Shown here in pieces: positions 1-5,576 of a stretch of DNA of 5,607 nt. Each line of letters begins with the position of its first letter. Positions within the stretch are counted from its first letter, which is position 1. Source of the stretch: Treponema sp. (lineage in GTDB: Bacteria > Spirochaetota > Spirochaetia > Treponematales > Breznakiellaceae); assembly GCA_031266695.1 (NCBI GenBank), contig JAISAK010000216.1, positions 1-5,607 of the forward strand, read 5' to 3'. The notes under the pieces are model-generated. The model was not told where the DNA came from. It saw nothing but the letters and a program-made list of their open reading frames with translations, and did not search any database. The translations under genes were made by a program, and so were the position numbers.

Positions 1-448
1 TGCCTGCCCGGCTCCTATGTTCCTCAACTTTGTTCCGTGAACGCCTTTGTTCCCTGATGGATAGTTTTATTTCCTTTGACGATCAACCTTCATTGTAGGA
101 GGCCAGAAGTCGCCGGGTAGGCAAAGCCAAGGGGGTATGAGGTCTTTTCTTGCATATCTTTTTAATGACGAGGAAGATGCCCGGCGGCTTTGCGCTCCCA
201 CGGTAGAGGCCATGTGTTTCATTCATGACGCCGGGGGCAGAACCTATTACCGTGAATGTCTTTTTAGTGATGTGGAAGAGGACGAGGTACGAAGCCGGGC
301 AACGTCATTTACTTTTTTAATCCTGTGAATTTCGCGAAAACGCCATATTGTTGAAGAAAAATTAACCACTGAGATCACAACGAACCTCCGGGGGGAAGCC
401 ATGCGCCCTCGCCTGCCCGGAAACGCTTTTTAAACCGGATAACATCAC
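1..448. other. Left flank with no convincing gene
   Basis: This stretch lies downstream of the minus-strand small-protein pair and holds nothing I can assign firmly. It contains one short open frame (137-328, listed separately at low confidence), a cluster of three GTTCC-ending octamers at 16-53, and an orphan Shine-Dalgarno-like TAGGAGG at 96-102 that is not followed by a usable ATG, GTG or TTG at normal spacing. No good intrinsic terminator was found for the minus-strand genes: the CCGG-type inverted repeats near 388-436 are short and have no adjoining T-run in the right orientation. It may be decayed or intergenic DNA. Confidence 0.5.
137..328 (+). CDS. Doubtful 63-aa hypothetical ORF
   Basis: This is an open frame of 63 codons, ATG to TGA, whose product I do not recognise. 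It is acidic in two places (a DEEDAR stretch near residues 11-16 and a DVEEDEV stretch near 45-51) and has no membrane segment or known motif. Against it, the only purine-rich tract upstream (131-135, GGGGG) sits one base from the ATG, too close for a normal ribosome-binding site. The frame stays open upstream only to a TGA at 77-79, with no better start. In its favour, the composition is protein-like and includes Cys, Tyr and His. It could be a gene remnant or chance; no neighbour suggests a role. Confidence 0.2.
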   Translation: MRSFLAYLFNDEEDARRLCAPTVEAMCFIHDAGGRTYYRECLFSDVEEDEVRSRATSFTFLIL

Positions 449-574
449 TTAACCCGCTTCGTGTAGAGCCGCCTTTTCATTTTCCTTGTCAATCTGATGT
501 TCACGCCATGAGGATACACAGCCAATAATAATAATAGGAATAATAAAACCGATCATAAATACAATGACCCACAT
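449..574 (-). CDS. Small single-pass membrane protein, 41 aa
   Basis: This is a short minus-strand gene of 41 codons, starting at the ATG at 574-572 and ending at the TAA at 451-449. Residues 2-20 are almost wholly hydrophobic (WVIVFMIGFIIPIIIIGCV) and should form one membrane helix. The tail after residue 22 is highly charged (WREHQIDKENEKAALHEAG) and probably a short cytoplasmic or amphipathic helix. A strong AAGGAG Shine-Dalgarno (586-581) lies 6 bases before the ATG and is embedded in the last codons of the upstream gene (stop at 580-578), so the two are very likely co-transcribed and translationally coupled. An alternative ATG at 578-576, overlapping that stop, gives an unconvincing Tyr-rich peptide. 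I do not recognise the family; function unknown. Confidence 0.6.
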   Translation of the reverse strand: MWVIVFMIGFIIPIIIIGCVSSWREHQIDKENEKAALHEAG

Positions 575-577
575 ACA

Positions 578-799
578 TCACTCCTTATCAATGCCTTTTG
601 AAGTCCATAGAAGTCCAAGAATGGCACAAGTAACGGAAACTGTAAAACCTGCAATTATCAAAATATATTGCGGCAGTTCCCCCCGCAATATACCACCGAG
701 AATGAAACTACCGAATGTCAGTTTAGCCACATCAAGCAGTAGTTTCCCCGCATTTTCCTTTATGTTTGTTCTTACTTTTGGTTTTTTCGCTTTCCCCAT
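578..799 (-). CDS. Small two-helix membrane protein, 73 aa
   Basis: This 73-residue product has a strongly basic N terminus (five Lys and one Arg in residues 3-14) and two hydrophobic stretches, about residues 20-38 and 45-65, separated by a short polar turn (RGELPQ). It ends in a charged tail (SKGIDKE). By the positive-inside rule both ends should be cytoplasmic. The KLLLDVAKLTFG segment followed by a second helix resembles small uncharacterised membrane proteins I associate from memory with the DUF6722 label in Bacteroidetes; this is a resemblance, not a search result. A weak GAG precedes the ATG, and a plausible promoter lies at 817-845. Its last codons carry the ribosome-binding site of the next small gene. 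The AT-rich composition and codon choice differ from the GC-rich lysine genes, which hints at separate ancestry. Confidence 0.65.
   Translation of the reverse strand: MGKAKKPKVRTNIKENAGKLLLDVAKLTFGSFILGGILRGELPQYILIIAGFTVSVTCAILGLLWTSKGIDKE
581..586 (-). promoter_or_regulatory. Shine-Dalgarno inside the preceding gene
   Basis: The AAGGAG read on the minus strand (586-581) overlaps the last Lys-Glu codons of the 73-aa gene and stands 6 bases from the ATG of the 41-aa gene. It selects the ATG at 574 over the ATG at 578 and implies translational coupling. Confidence 0.6.
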
Positions 800-809
800 A
801 AGCGTCTCA

Positions 810-822
810 TATAGTAACTATA
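810..822. repeat. 13-bp palindrome between divergent genes
   Basis: TATAGT-A-ACTATA is a perfect inverted repeat around position 816. Each arm reads TATAGT on its own strand and so could serve as a -10 element in either direction. It could also be an operator half-site pair for a small dimeric regulator. The minus-strand arm has a good -35 partner; the plus-strand arm does not. Confidence 0.55.
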
Positions 823-845
823 CCCCATTCCCCGCCTCCGGGCAA
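817..845 (-). promoter_or_regulatory. Predicted sigma70 promoter of small-protein pair
   Basis: Read on the minus strand, TTGCCC (845-840) and TATAGT (822-817) are separated by exactly 17 bases. Transcription would begin about 10 bases before the ATG at 799, giving a very short leader. The match is by eye to the housekeeping consensus; spirochaete promoters generally follow it, but no start site is known here. Confidence 0.5.
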
Positions 846-885
846 GCGGCTGGTAACACTTTGTCCTTTATTGTATGATACAGAC

Positions 886-889
886 GGAG
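886..889 (+). promoter_or_regulatory. Shine-Dalgarno fixing the dapA start
   Basis: GGAG lies 6 bases before the ATG at 896. The in-frame ATG at 875 has no comparable site and would add seven residues not expected in the family, so 896 is preferred. Confidence 0.7.
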
Positions 890-895
890 TTTGCC

Positions 896-1801
896 ATGTT
901 ACAGTTACGCGGCGCCTTTACGGCGCTCATTACACCCATGAAGGAATCCGGAGATGTTGATTACGAAGGATTCCGCCGGCTCGTTTCGTTTCAGATTGAG
1001 GAAGGCATTGACGGTCTTGTTCCGCTGGGAACTACCGGCGAGGCCCCAACCCTGGATGAAGATGAGGAAGACAAGCTGATTGAAATCGTAATGAAGGAAG
1101 CGAAGGGAAAGGTTCCGGTAATTATCGGAACCGGTTCCAACTCTACAAAACACATGGTTCTTTACACGGAGCGGGCAAAAAAAATGGGGGCCGACGCCGC
1201 CCTGGTGGTGACCCCCTACTACAACAAGCCCAACGATTCCGGCCTTATCCGCCACTTTGAAGCGGCCGCCGCCGTGGGTATTCCCATTGTGGTTTACAAC
1301 ATCGCTTCTCGTACCGGCCGGAACATCCCCACGCCGCTGATGGAAAAAATCGCGGCGATTCCCGGCATAGCCGGGGTGAAGGAAGCAAGCGGCGACATTA
1401 ACCAGATGGGCGATGTGATCAGCGCCATCGCGATTCCGCGCCGCGGCACGGACAAGCCCTTCCGGGTGCTTTCGGGCGACGACGCCTTTACCCTGCCCCT
1501 TTCGGCGCTGGGCGGCGACGGGGTTATTTCGGTTATTTCCAACCTGGTGCCCCGCATGGTGGCCGATCTTACCCGCGCCTGCCTTTCGGGTAATTTTGAA
1601 GCGGCGAGGGAACTCCATTACAGGCTGCTTCCCCTGGTAAAAGCGGCCTTTATCGAAACAAACCCCGCGCCCATTAAAGCCGCCATGAACCGGGCGGGGC
1701 TTCCCGCGGGGCCTGCCCGGCTTCCCCTCGGGCCGGTTTCGGAAGCAAGCGAAGCCCTCCTCCGGAAGACGCTGGAAGAACTGGGCATCAAGAGCCGTTA
1801 G
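896..1801 (+). CDS. dapA: 4-hydroxy-tetrahydrodipicolinate synthase (DapA)
   Basis: DapA condenses pyruvate with aspartate semialdehyde in the cytoplasm, the first committed step toward DAP and lysine. From the ATG at 896 the product has 301 residues, slightly longer than the roughly 292 of E. coli DapA. The TIM-barrel aldolase signatures are intact: GTTGE at 45-49 (Thr46 and Thr47), TPYYNKP at 106-112 (catalytic-triad Tyr109), YNIASRTG at 134-141 (Tyr134, Arg139) and the Schiff-base Lys162 in GVKEASGD. The loop before LSGDD is longer than in E. coli. Aligned by eye, the E. coli lysine-feedback residues His53, His56 and Glu84 become Glu55, Glu58 and His86, so feedback by lysine may be weak (inference). 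It is the first gene of the operon, and its TAG overlaps the asd ribosome-binding site. An in-frame ATG at 875 is an unlikely alternative start. Confidence 0.96.
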   Translation: MLQLRGAFTALITPMKESGDVDYEGFRRLVSFQIEEGIDGLVPLGTTGEAPTLDEDEEDKLIEIVMKEAKGKVPVIIGTGSNSTKHMVLYTERAKKMGADAALVVTPYYNKPNDSGLIRHFEAAAAVGIPIVVYNIASRTGRNIPTPLMEKIAAIPGIAGVKEASGDINQMGDVISAIAIPRRGTDKPFRVLSGDDAFTLPLSALGGDGVISVISNLVPRMVADLTRACLSGNFEAARELHYRLLPLVKAAFIETNPAPIKAAMNRAGLPAGPARLPLGPVSEASEALLRKTLEELGIKSR

Positions 1802-1805
1802 GAGG
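1800..1805 (+). promoter_or_regulatory. Shine-Dalgarno selecting a GTG start for asd
   Basis: AGGAGG overlaps the dapA stop codon and is 6 bases from the GTG at 1812. The ATG at 1807 is only one base away and opens a different, 69-codon shadow frame, so spacing favours the GTG. Confidence 0.75.
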
Positions 1806-1811
1806 TATGTC

Positions 1812-2909
1812 GTGGTCAAGATCCCTATGGGCGTATTGGGCGCAACAGGAATGGTGGGGCAGAATTATATCGCCCTGCTCAAGAATCATCCCTGGTTTGA
1901 AGTGCGCTATGTCGCGGCTTCTCCCCGGAGCGCCGGGAAAAAATACAAAGACGCTGTTGCCGGACGCTGGCAGCTTGCGGACAATTACGCTCCCCCGGTC
2001 GGGGAACTTGCCGTAGAAGACGCCAACGACGTTTCACGGGCCGCGGCGGCCAATAAACGCGGCGAGTGCGCCTTTGTATTCTCCGCCCTGGAGATGGGAA
2101 AGGATGAAACCCGCGCCTTGGAAGAGGCCTATGCCGCGGCGGGCATTCCCGTCATTTCCAACGCCTCGGCGCACCGCTGGACCGCGGATGTGCCGGTGCT
2201 TATCGCCGAGATAAACCACCACCACGCGGACATTATTCCCCGGCAGCAAAAAAATCACGGCTGGGACCGCGGCTTTATCGCGGTCAAGCCGAATTGTTCA
2301 ATCCAGAGTTATATGATTCCAATCCACGCGCTCATCAGGGCGGGCTATCCGGTGGAACGGATCATTGTGACTACCCTGCAGGCGGTTTCCGGCGCGGGCT
2401 ATCCGGGAGTACCGAGCCTCGACATGATTGACAATATCGTCCCCTACATCGGCGGCGAGGAAGAAAAGTCCGAAAAGGAGCCCCTCAAGATCCTGGGCCT
2501 TGTCAGGGACGGCGTTTTCGAAAACGCGGCGCTGCCCAAAATTTCCGCCCACTGCAACCGGGTGCCGGTTACCGACGGGCATACCGCCTGCGTAAGCCTG
2601 GAATTCGGCAGGGAAAAACCTTCCCTTGAAACAGTAAAAAAAATCTGGACGGAATTCCGAAGCCTTCCCCAGGAGATGAATTTTCCTTCGGCGCCCGCGG
2701 AGCCCCTCATTATCAGGGAAGAAAACGACCGCCCCCAGCCCCGGAAAGACCGGGACTCGGGCGGGGCAATGGCTCTGGTTATAGGAAGGGTGCGCCCCTG
2801 CAATGTGTTTGATATCCGCTTCACCGCTCTTTCGCATAACACCGTGCGGGGCGCGGCGGGCGGAGGAATACTTAACGCGGAACTCCTGAAGCACAAGGGT
2901 TATCTTTAG
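1812..2909 (+). CDS. asd: Aspartate-semialdehyde dehydrogenase, archaeal/fungal type
   Basis: Asd reduces aspartyl phosphate with NADPH to aspartate semialdehyde, the branch-point precursor of lysine/DAP, threonine and methionine. The 365-residue product opens with a Rossmann nucleotide-binding motif (GVLGATGMVGQ, residues 7-17). The nucleophile is Cys162 in KPNCSIQ, followed by QAVSGAGYPGVPSLDM (190-205), and the substrate/acid-base segment HCNRVPVTDGH carries Arg250 and His257. This NCSI...GVPSLDM...CNRVPVTDGHT pattern and the length fit the archaeal/fungal class of Asd (yeast Hom2 is of similar length) rather than the classical E. coli class. The start is a GTG chosen by Shine-Dalgarno spacing. 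It sits 10 bases after dapA and 6 bases before the next gene, supplying DapA with its substrate. Identity as Asd is firm; subclass assignment is from motif memory. Confidence 0.95.
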   Translation: MVKIPMGVLGATGMVGQNYIALLKNHPWFEVRYVAASPRSAGKKYKDAVAGRWQLADNYAPPVGELAVEDANDVSRAAAANKRGECAFVFSALEMGKDETRALEEAYAAAGIPVISNASAHRWTADVPVLIAEINHHHADIIPRQQKNHGWDRGFIAVKPNCSIQSYMIPIHALIRAGYPVERIIVTTLQAVSGAGYPGVPSLDMIDNIVPYIGGEEEKSEKEPLKILGLVRDGVFENAALPKISAHCNRVPVTDGHTACVSLEFGREKPSLETVKKIWTEFRSLPQEMNFPSAPAEPLIIREENDRPQPRKDRDSGGAMALVIGRVRPCNVFDIRFTALSHNTVRGAAGGGILNAELLKHKGYL

Positions 2910-2915
2910 GCCAGC

Positions 2916-4178
2916 ATGAACGAAAAAAAATTTCCCCTAACAAGGGACAGGCTTGAGAAACTTGCCGAAACTTATCCGACCCCGTTTTACGTCTACGACG
3001 AGCGGGGGATACGGGAAAACGCCCGGCGGATGCTGTCGGCCTTTTCCGTCTTTCCCTCATACAAGGAGCACTTTGCCGTCAAGGCGCTTCCCAATCCCTC
3101 TATCCTCAGGATACTCGCGGGCGAAGGATTCGGCGCGGACTGTTCCAGTTATCCCGAACTGCTCCTTGCGGAAATGGCGGGCCTGGGAGGTGAAGACATT
3201 ATGTTCACTTCCAACGAGACCCCGGCCGGGGAGTACCTCAAGGCCCGGGAACTGGGGGCCATCATAAACCTGGACGACTTTACCCACATCGAATACCTGG
3301 AAAAAACCCTGGGGCTCCCCAATGGGAACCTTCCGGAGCTGATTTCCTGCCGTTACAATCCGGGCCCCCTTAAAGAGGGAAACGCCATCATCGGAAAACC
3401 CGAGGAAGCCAAGTACGGCTTTACCGGGGAACAGCTTGTTGAAGGTTACGGGATACTTAAAAAAAAAGGGGTGAAACGTTTCGGCCTTCATACAATGGTG
3501 GCCTCAAACGAACTCAGCCTTGATTACCATTTGGAAACAGGCCGCCTGCTTTTTGATTTGGCCGTTGAGATAAAAAACAAAACCGGCATAAGCCTCGAAT
3601 TTGTAAACCTCGGCGGAGGCCTCGGCATACCTTACCGGCCGGAACAGACCGCGGTAAGCTGGGAAGCTTTGGCGTCGGGGCTGAAAAAACTTTACGACGA
3701 AATTCTTCCGCCCGCCGGGCTTGGCGGCATGGCGCTTCACACCGAATACGGCCGCCCCGTCACCGGCCCCTACGGCTGGCTTGTGGCGCGGGCCATCCAC
3801 AAAAAAGAAATTTACCGGAACTACATTGGCCTTGACGCCAGCATGGCCGATCTTATGCGGCCCGCCCTCTACGGCGCCTACCATCATATCACCATTCCCG
3901 GCAAGGAGGGCGCCCCCTTAACCGAAACATACGACGTAGTGGGAAGCCTTTGCGAGAACAACGACAAATTCGCCGTTCAGCGGAAACTTCCGAAGATTGA
4001 CACCGGGGAAAAGGGCGATTTTGTGGTGATCCACGACGCGGGCGCCCACGGCAGGGCTATGGGCTTTAACTACAACGGCAAGCTCCGCTGCGGGGAACTG
4101 CTCCTGCGTTCCGACGACTCCCTTGTGCAGATACGGCGGCCCGAAACGGTGGACGATTATTTTTCTACCCTTTGTTGA
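2916..4178 (+). CDS. lysA: Diaminopimelate decarboxylase-like enzyme (variant LysA)
   Basis: This is a fold-type III PLP decarboxylase of 420 residues, expected to convert meso-DAP to lysine and CO2. Visible motifs are: Lys56 in HFAVKALPNP, the PLP Schiff-base lysine; KYGF at 166-169; GGGLGIPY at 233-240, phosphate binding; EYGRPVTGPYG at 277-287 with Arg280; RPALYGAYH at 315-323; GSLCENND at 343-350, with Cys346-Glu347 matching the catalytic Cys-Glu of the family; and DAGAHGRAMGFNYNG at 374-388 with PLP-contacting Tyr386. The usual HxHIGS motif is replaced by HTMVASN (192-198), and GAY by GAH, so it belongs to a divergent branch. Decarboxylation of a related substrate (carboxynorspermidine, ornithine or arginine) cannot be excluded, but placement between asd and dapL favours DAP. 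The upstream ribosome-binding site is weak, suggesting coupling to asd. A nine-A run at 3459-3467 encodes Lys182-184. Confidence 0.88.
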   Translation: MNEKKFPLTRDRLEKLAETYPTPFYVYDERGIRENARRMLSAFSVFPSYKEHFAVKALPNPSILRILAGEGFGADCSSYPELLLAEMAGLGGEDIMFTSNETPAGEYLKARELGAIINLDDFTHIEYLEKTLGLPNGNLPELISCRYNPGPLKEGNAIIGKPEEAKYGFTGEQLVEGYGILKKKGVKRFGLHTMVASNELSLDYHLETGRLLFDLAVEIKNKTGISLEFVNLGGGLGIPYRPEQTAVSWEALASGLKKLYDEILPPAGLGGMALHTEYGRPVTGPYGWLVARAIHKKEIYRNYIGLDASMADLMRPALYGAYHHITIPGKEGAPLTETYDVVGSLCENNDKFAVQRKLPKIDTGEKGDFVVIHDAGAHGRAMGFNYNGKLRCGELLLRSDDSLVQIRRPETVDDYFSTLC

Positions 4179-4182
4179 GGAG
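4177..4182 (+). promoter_or_regulatory. Shine-Dalgarno fixing the dapL start
   Basis: GAGGAG overlaps the TGA of the LysA-like gene and stands 6 bases before the ATG at 4189. It excludes the in-frame ATG at 4123, which lies inside the previous gene and would add 22 residues unrelated to the family. Confidence 0.75.
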
Positions 4183-4188
4183 ATCATC

Positions 4189-5403
4189 ATGATAAGCAGG
4201 AATCCCTGTATTGCGAATATCAAGGCGGGGTATCTTTTCCCCGAAATCGCCCGGCGGCGGCGGGAATTCGCGGCGGCCCATCCGGATACGGCAAGCCCCG
4301 AAGGCCGTATCATCAGCCTGGGGATAGGAAATACCACCGAGCCGATTTTGCCCCACATCAACGCGGGCCTTGTCGGAGGCGCGGAGGCGCTTGGTTCTGT
4401 CGAGACTTATTCGGGTTACCAGGACGACGGGCTTTTGGAACTGAGGGAAAAAATTTCCGCGGTGTTTTACCGGGGGCGGTTCGGCGCCGATGAGGTGTTT
4501 ATCTCCGACGGGGCAAAGTGCGACATTGGGAGGCTTCAGCTCCTTTTCGGCGCGTCGACTCCGGCGGCGGTGCAGGACCCTTCTTATCCGGTATACGTGG
4601 ACGGTTCGGTGCTTATCGGCGCCGCCGGAGGCTGGGAAGGCCTGGGCTACCGCGGCGTCACCTACCTCCCCTGTACCGCGGAAAACGGCTACTTTCCGGA
4701 TTTAACAAAACTCCCCGCCGGCTGCGTCCTCTACTTCTGTTCCCCCAACAACCCCACGGGCGCGGTGGCGAGCCGTGAACAGCTTGCGGCGCTGGTCCGG
4801 GCGGCAGTCGAAAAAGGGGCGATCATCATCTTCGACGCCGCGTATTCGGAATACATCCGCGATCCGGCGCTGCCCCGGAGTATCTACGAAATTGAAGGGG
4901 CCTGCGCCTGCGCCATTGAGGTGAACTCCTTCAGCAAGCCGGCGGGCTTTACCGGCGTGCGCCTTGGCTGGTCTGTGGTTCCGAAGGAATTAAAGTACTC
5001 GGGCGGGGAAAGCGTCAACGCCGACTGGATCCGGGTCTGCGGGACGATTTTCAACGGCGCCTCCAATATCGCCCAGGCCGGGGGGCTTGCGGCGCTGGAC
5101 GACGAGGGCCTTGGGGAGATACGGAAACTTACGGACTTTTACCTGGGGAACGCGAAACTTATCAGAACCGCCCTCAGAAACCTCGGAATTACCTGTGTGG
5201 GGGGCGATAATTCACCCTATATCTGGGCGAAGTTTCCCGGACGGGACAGTTGGGAAGTGTTTTCGGAAATTTTGGAAAAATGCCGGGTGCTTACCACCCC
5301 CGGATCGGGCTTCGGCCCCGCGGGGCAGGGTTTTATCCGTTTTTCCGCGTTTGGCCACCGCGCCGACGTGGAGGAAGCCTGCCGGCGGCTCGCGGTTTTG
5401 TAA
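4189..5403 (+). CDS. dapL: LL-diaminopimelate aminotransferase (DapL)
   Basis: DapL moves an amino group from glutamate to tetrahydrodipicolinate, giving LL-DAP in one step and bypassing the acylated-intermediate branches. The 404-residue product matches the usual length of about 410 for this fold-type I PLP enzyme. Diagnostic stretches are LGIGNTTEPI (44-53), ETYSGYQ (72-78), SDGAKCDIGRLQ (106-117), SPNNPTG (185-191, Asn188), DAAYSEYI with Asp216 and Tyr219, SFSKPAGFTGVRLGW with Schiff-base Lys250, FNGASNI (288-294) and RFSAFGHRADVEEA with carboxylate-binding Arg384. Departures from the plant/chlamydial pattern as I recall it are Asn48 where Asp is usual (GIGDTT) and a YQDDG loop (77-81) one residue shorter than the usual YGxEQG. 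It closes the operon. A generic class I aminotransferase is the alternative, but the SDGAKCDI signature and context argue for DapL. Confidence 0.94.
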   Translation: MISRNPCIANIKAGYLFPEIARRRREFAAAHPDTASPEGRIISLGIGNTTEPILPHINAGLVGGAEALGSVETYSGYQDDGLLELREKISAVFYRGRFGADEVFISDGAKCDIGRLQLLFGASTPAAVQDPSYPVYVDGSVLIGAAGGWEGLGYRGVTYLPCTAENGYFPDLTKLPAGCVLYFCSPNNPTGAVASREQLAALVRAAVEKGAIIIFDAAYSEYIRDPALPRSIYEIEGACACAIEVNSFSKPAGFTGVRLGWSVVPKELKYSGGESVNADWIRVCGTIFNGASNIAQAGGLAALDDEGLGEIRKLTDFYLGNAKLIRTALRNLGITCVGGDNSPYIWAKFPGRDSWEVFSEILEKCRVLTTPGSGFGPAGQGFIRFSAFGHRADVEEACRRLAVL

Positions 5404-5502
5404 GCGGGCGGCCTTTCCCGGCTCCCGCGATGCCCTGCTCTTAATACGCTTTCGGGATCGTCTTCCGTGTCTGTTCGTTAAATTATGAGGCAATGCGGAG
5501 AC

Positions 5503-5530
5503 TTGACTTTTTAATAAGTCTTGGTACAAT
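5503..5530 (+). promoter_or_regulatory. Strong predicted sigma70 promoter reading off the right edge
   Basis: TTGACT (5503-5508) and TACAAT (5525-5530) are separated by 16 bases, and TGG just before the -10 gives an extended -10 element. This is the best promoter match in the window. Transcription would start near 5537, run through the hairpin at 5552-5576 and reach a possible ATG at 5601. Only seven bases of that possible gene are present, so it cannot be identified; its purine-rich AGAGAAG (5583-5589) is 11 bases upstream, a weak ribosome-binding site. Confidence 0.65.
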
Positions 5531-5551
5531 AAATAATTGTGCGAGGAACCG

Positions 5552-5576
5552 GTTTCAAAATGTGAAGTTTTGAAAC
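5552..5576. repeat. Perfect 9-bp inverted repeat (hairpin)
   Basis: The arms GTTTCAAAA (5552-5560) and TTTTGAAAC (5568-5576) are exact reverse complements around a 7-base loop, TGTGAAG. It lies about 15 bases into the predicted transcript from the promoter at 5503-5530. No T-run follows, so it is not a standard intrinsic terminator. It could be a leader hairpin, a repressor operator or a dispersed palindromic repeat. Confidence 0.75.

Noticed and set aside
564..878. 104-codon plus-strand frame across the small-protein region
   Set aside because: The minus strand gives two proteins with sensible topology, a strong coupled Shine-Dalgarno and a promoter; the plus frame has low-complexity Ser/Phe/Pro content and overlaps the dapA leader.
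861..879. TTGTCC / TATGAT as the dapA promoter
   Set aside because: The two hexamers are only seven bases apart, and the TATGAT would start transcription at the Shine-Dalgarno.
800..895. Lysine riboswitch (L box) or T-box upstream of dapA
   Set aside because: The intergenic space is only 96 bases, too short for either, and no conserved core elements were seen.
905..1819. Long antisense open frame (304 codons) opposite dapA
   Set aside because: It mirrors the strong third-position GC bias of dapA, has no recognisable motif, and lacks a ribosome-binding site; dapA is unmistakable on the other strand.
2444..2896. Minus-strand frames of 150-198 codons opposite asd
   Set aside because: They are shadow frames of asd, Arg/Pro/Gly-rich with no motif or ribosome-binding site.
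5404..5428. Rho-independent terminator after dapL
   Set aside because: GCGGG (5404-5408) can pair with CCCGC (5424-5428), but the stem is only five pairs and no T-run follows.
5552..5576. CRISPR repeat, because the unit begins GTTT and ends AAAC
   Set aside because: Only one copy is present, with no spacer or second repeat before the window ends.
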